Made by a program: the position numbers and the translations under genes. Below are positions 61,147 through 64,000 of a stretch of DNA of 64,000 bases, piece by piece. Each line of letters starts with the position of its first letter. Position 1 is the first letter of the stretch. Below the pieces are notes generated by a model. That model was not told the origin of the DNA and searched no databases. It saw nothing but the letters and a program-made list of their open reading frames with translations. Source of the stretch: Mycobacterium sp. 852002-51961_SCH5331710 (lineage in GTDB: Bacteria; Actinomycetota; Actinomycetes; Mycobacteriales; Mycobacteriaceae); NCBI RefSeq assembly GCF_001665535.1, contig NZ_LZSQ01000112.1:1-64000 (forward strand), given 5' to 3'.

Positions 61147-61956
61147 ATGTCTCCCACTTTTGACGACATCAAATACGAAGTCGACGGGCACAAAGCCACC
61201 ATCACGTTGAACCGGCCGAATGCGCTCAACGCGCTGAGCCCGCACATGATCACCGAACTGCGGGCCGCCTATGACGAGGCCGAGAACGACGACGCCATTT
61301 GGACACTGATCGTGACGGGCACCGGCCGGGCGTTCTGCACCGGCGCCGACGTCGGCGAGATCCCCGAGGACGGCAGGGTCATCTACGAGCGGCCGTATCT
61401 GTCCAGCTACGAACAGTGGGAGGCTCCGCAGGAGGGCACTCCCCCGTTCCGGCGCATGGCCAAACCGGTCCTCACCGCCGTCAACGGATTGTGTTGCGGC
61501 GCAGGGCTGGACTGGATCACCACCGGTGACATCGCGATCGCCTCCGACAAGGCCACGTTCTTCGACCCGCACGTCAGCATCGGACTGGTCGCGGGCCGCG
61601 AAATGGTGCGCCTGGCCCGGATCCTGCCCCGCAACATCGCGTTGCGCATGGCATTGATGGGCAAACACGAGCGGATGAGTGCCGAGCGGGCCTACGAACT
61701 GGGCATGATCAGCGAGGTGGTGGAGCACGACCGACTGCTCGAGCGCGCCCACGAGATCGCCGACATCGTGAACTCCAACGCCCCGCTCGCGGTGCGCGGC
61801 ACCCGGTTGGCCATCCACAAGACGCTCGATCTGCCGCTGCACGAGGCGGAGATCCTCGCCGAGACCTTCCGTGAGCGGGTGGTGCGCACCGACGACGCCG
61901 CCGAAGGCCCGAAAGCGTTCATGGAGAAGCGCGCCCCGAACTGGCAGTGCCGATGA
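61147..61956 (+). CDS. Enoyl-CoA hydratase/isomerase family protein
   Basis: A 269-residue crotonase-fold protein. The N-terminal ATITLNRPNALNALSPHM and oxyanion segments GRAFCTGADVGEI and NGLCCGAGLDWITTGD are clear. The catalytic region reads FFDPHVSIGLVAGREMVRLAR, lacking the usual GG-x-x-R-LPR pattern with two Glu, a divergence shared with the next gene. It overlaps that gene by 4 bp (ATGA). Confidence 0.88.
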   Translation: MSPTFDDIKYEVDGHKATITLNRPNALNALSPHMITELRAAYDEAENDDAIWTLIVTGTGRAFCTGADVGEIPEDGRVIYERPYLSSYEQWEAPQEGTPPFRRMAKPVLTAVNGLCCGAGLDWITTGDIAIASDKATFFDPHVSIGLVAGREMVRLARILPRNIALRMALMGKHERMSAERAYELGMISEVVEHDRLLERAHEIADIVNSNAPLAVRGTRLAIHKTLDLPLHEAEILAETFRERVVRTDDAAEGPKAFMEKRAPNWQCR

Positions 61957-62744
61957 ACGCGTCGGCATTCGAGACCATCACCGTCGATGTGGACGCGGCC
62001 GACCACGTCGCGACCATCACGCTGAACCGTCCGGACTCGCTCAACGCGTTCAACCGCACGATGTGCGAGGAGATGTCGCAGGCCTGGAAGCTCGTCAAGG
62101 AGGATGACGCCGTCAACGCGGTGGTACTCCGCGGCGCGGGCGATCGCGCGTTCAGCGCCGGCCTGGACATCAAGACGCCCTACGGCCAGCCCGACAACGT
62201 ATGGAACCACGAGGATCCCGGCGAGCACCTCAGCCCGAAGTGGCAGAAGATGTGGAAACCGGTCGTCTGCGCAGTGCAGGGCATGTGCACCGCGGGGGCG
62301 TTCTACTTCCTCAACGAGGCCGACGTGGTGATCTGTTCAGAGGACGCCACCTTCTTCGACTCCCATGTCAGCGCCGGCCTGGTGTGCGCACTGGAACCGA
62401 TCGGGTTGATGCGACGGGTCGGGCTCGCGCAGGCACTGCGGATCGCGTTGATGGGCAACGACGAACGCGTGAGCGCCGCGACCGCGCTGCAGATGGGTCT
62501 GGTGACCGAGGTCGTGTCCGCCGACCGCCTGTGGGCGCGCGCGCACGATATCGCGGGCGGTATCGCCGCCAAACCGCCGTCGGCGACGCAGGGCACGGTC
62601 AAGGCGATCTGGGAGTCGTTGGAGAAGCCGTATCGCGCGGCGATGGAGCAGAACCTGATCTACACCCGGTTGGGTAATCCGCTCGGGCAGGCCGAACTGG
62701 CCGCCGCGCCGCCGACCGGTCGAACCGAGCCGAGGATCCGCTGA
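61953..62744 (+). CDS. Enoyl-CoA hydratase/isomerase family protein
   Basis: A 263-residue crotonase-fold protein. ATG 61953 overlaps the preceding stop (ATGA); GTG 61947 is possible. The oxyanion segments are DRAFSAGLDIKTP and QGMCTAGAFYFLNEADVV. The catalytic region FFDSHVSAGLVCALEPIGLMRR is like the preceding paralogue, so the two may be a functional pair, perhaps a heteromeric hydratase. The stop is in a TGATG junction with the next gene. Confidence 0.88.
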   Translation: MNASAFETITVDVDAADHVATITLNRPDSLNAFNRTMCEEMSQAWKLVKEDDAVNAVVLRGAGDRAFSAGLDIKTPYGQPDNVWNHEDPGEHLSPKWQKMWKPVVCAVQGMCTAGAFYFLNEADVVICSEDATFFDSHVSAGLVCALEPIGLMRRVGLAQALRIALMGNDERVSAATALQMGLVTEVVSADRLWARAHDIAGGIAAKPPSATQGTVKAIWESLEKPYRAAMEQNLIYTRLGNPLGQAELAAAPPTGRTEPRIR

Positions 62745-64000
62745 TGGGTGATCACCCCCTCAGCCGTCGCATCAACCAGATCCTCGACCTCGACCCGAAC
62801 GGGCCCGCCATCGAGTACGAGGGCGATTGGGTGACCTGGGGTCAGGTGGCCGCGCTGGCAACCCGGATTCGCGGAGCAGGCGTGACGGGCCGGCAGGTCG
62901 GAATGCTGTTGCGTAACAGGCCCGCCCACGTCGCGAGTTTCCTCGGGGTTCTGCTCGGGGGCGGCACCGTCGTGGTCGTCAACCCGTCGCGCGGTGACGA
63001 CCGCATCAGGGCCGACCTCGAAGCGCTTGCCCTGCCCATCGTGATCGGCGAACAAGACGACCTGGCGCGGCTGGTGACCAGCCCCGGCACCGACCGGGTG
63101 GCGATCTCGACGGTGTCCGACCCCATCCGCCTGACCGCCGCGCGCGCACTGGTGCCCGAGGAGAACCGCGTCGGTGTCGCGGTGCGGATGTTGACCAGCG
63201 GCACCACCGGACCGCCCAAGCGGATCGACCTCACCTACGACATGCTGGCGCACAGCGTGATCGGCGAACGCTTCGCGGAGGCGCCGTCGCCGAAACAGCT
63301 GCGAAGCGGCGTCGCGATCGTCAACGCCCCGCTCGTTCACATCGGCGGCGTCTTCCGTGTCTTGCAATGTGTCTGCGAGGGCCGGTCATTCGCGCTTCTC
63401 GATCGCTTCGAACTCAACCGCTGGGCCGACGCGGTACGACGGCACCGTCCGCGCGCGGTGTCCCTCGTCCCCGCCGCGCTGCGCACCGTGCTGCATTCGG
63501 ACCTGACCCGCGACGACTTGGCGAGCATCCGTGCCGTCACGTCGGGCACCGCGCCGCTGTCCGCCGAGGACGCCGACGCGTTCACCGAGAAGTTCGGCAT
63601 ACCGGTGCTGACATCCTATGCCGCAACCGAATTCGGCGGTGGCGTCGCAGGGTGGACCCTGCCCGATTACCAGGAGTACTGGCAGATAAAACGGGGCAGT
63701 GTGGGGCGGGCGAGCCTCGGCGCGCAACTGCGGGTCGTGGACGACGCCGGACAATCCGTCGGCGCCGATCAGCCCGGACTGCTCGAGGTCAAGCCCGGAC
63801 AGCTGGGGCCGAACGCCGAATGGATGCGCACCACCGACATGGCGCGCATCGATGCCGACGGTTTCGTATGGATCCTGGGCCGCGCCGACCAGGCGATCAT
63901 CCGCGGCGGGTTCAAGGTCATGCCCGACGACGTGCGAACCGCGCTCGAGAGCCATCCCGCCGTGCACAGTGCCGCCGTGGTCGGCCGACCGGATGATCGG
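62744..64000 (+). CDS. Class I adenylate-forming enzyme (acyl-CoA synthetase-like), 3' end cut by window
   Basis: The reading frame is open from ATG 62744 to the end of the window (419 codons). The start shares a base with the upstream stop (TGATG). The ATP-binding segment is MLTSGTTGPPKR near residue 155 and the adenylate region SYAATEFGGG is near 290. GQLGPNAEWMRTTDMARIDA and WILGRADQAIIRGGFKV follow, the last being the hinge to the C-terminal domain. It is shorter at the N-terminus than typical FadD proteins, as in OSB-CoA or benzoate-type ligases. The final C-terminal Lys lies beyond the window. It would activate an acid in step with the ECH cluster. Confidence 0.87.
   Translation, partial: MGDHPLSRRINQILDLDPNGPAIEYEGDWVTWGQVAALATRIRGAGVTGRQVGMLLRNRPAHVASFLGVLLGGGTVVVVNPSRGDDRIRADLEALALPIVIGEQDDLARLVTSPGTDRVAISTVSDPIRLTAARALVPEENRVGVAVRMLTSGTTGPPKRIDLTYDMLAHSVIGERFAEAPSPKQLRSGVAIVNAPLVHIGGVFRVLQCVCEGRSFALLDRFELNRWADAVRRHRPRAVSLVPAALRTVLHSDLTRDDLASIRAVTSGTAPLSAEDADAFTEKFGIPVLTSYAATEFGGGVAGWTLPDYQEYWQIKRGSVGRASLGAQLRVVDDAGQSVGADQPGLLEVKPGQLGPNAEWMRTTDMARIDADGFVWILGRADQAIIRGGFKVMPDDVRTALESHPAVHSAAVVGRPDDR

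Overview
The window is high-GC actinobacterial DNA, almost certainly from a fast-growing mycobacterium (Mycolicibacterium-like). I see dense FadD, FadE and enoyl-CoA hydratase genes, several cytochromes P450, luciferase-like F420-type oxidoreductases, a PAS-ANTAR protein and many GTG/TTG starts. Gene order at the left end (TetR, dinB/dinP, SDR, TetR, cyp136, then ligB and cstA) resembles what I recall of M. tuberculosis Rv3055-Rv3063. No rRNA, tRNA, CRISPR array, IS element or prophage was recognised. The first 42 bases include an Illumina Nextera adapter, so the left end is a contig end with a sequencing artefact. The right end cuts an acyl-CoA synthetase-like gene.

Layout. 1-17.7 kb is mostly core-type chromosome. 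It holds a truncated TetR gene, dinB2 with a coupled AAA ATPase, the SDR/TetR/cyp136 group, and a stand-alone LeuA regulatory-domain protein behind a pseudoknot-forming leader. These are followed by a PAS-ANTAR protein, a TauE/SafE exporter, a phosphotransferase, a PoxB-like ThDP enzyme, an SDR, a sulfite-oxidase-type molybdoenzyme, ligB, and cstA with a ybdD-like gene. 17.8-62.7 kb and beyond is a very large catabolic region. It has P450s, a KshA-like Rieske oxygenase, a Baeyer-Villiger-type flavoprotein, aldehyde dehydrogenases, a CaiB-type CoA transferase, acyl-CoA synthetases and a paired acyl-CoA dehydrogenase. It also has five enoyl-CoA hydratase family proteins, a thiolase, a lipid-transfer/thiolase-like protein, two amidohydrolases, a DapA-family aldolase and hotdog thioesterases. 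The substrate cannot be read from sequence; the enzyme set fits a polycyclic, alicyclic, terpenoid or steroid-like carboxylic acid that is activated to a CoA thioester, oxygenated, ring-opened and beta-oxidised.

What ties the catabolic region together is a 19-bp AT-rich palindrome, TACTGTAA-NNN-TTACAGTA, in most of its divergent or operon-head promoters between about 20.1 and 60.3 kb (two perfect copies, several near-perfect and some degenerate). Two paralogous TetR regulators inside the region (34.8 kb and 53.3 kb) have an identical predicted recognition helix, and both lie next to such sites. I infer a local regulon controlled by one or both. A third TetR with its own 30-bp inverted repeat (56.2 kb) and a FadR-type GntR with a nearby TTGTACAA site (60.26 kb) add local control.

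Other structure: four copies of a dispersed inverted-repeat element lie in gaps between genes (two full-length at 126 bp, two degraded). A 16-bp perfect hairpin sits downstream of the SDR at 10.93 kb. Long runs of genes overlap by the 4-bp ATGA/GTGA junction, which marks tightly coupled operons. No gap between genes exceeds about 250 bp.
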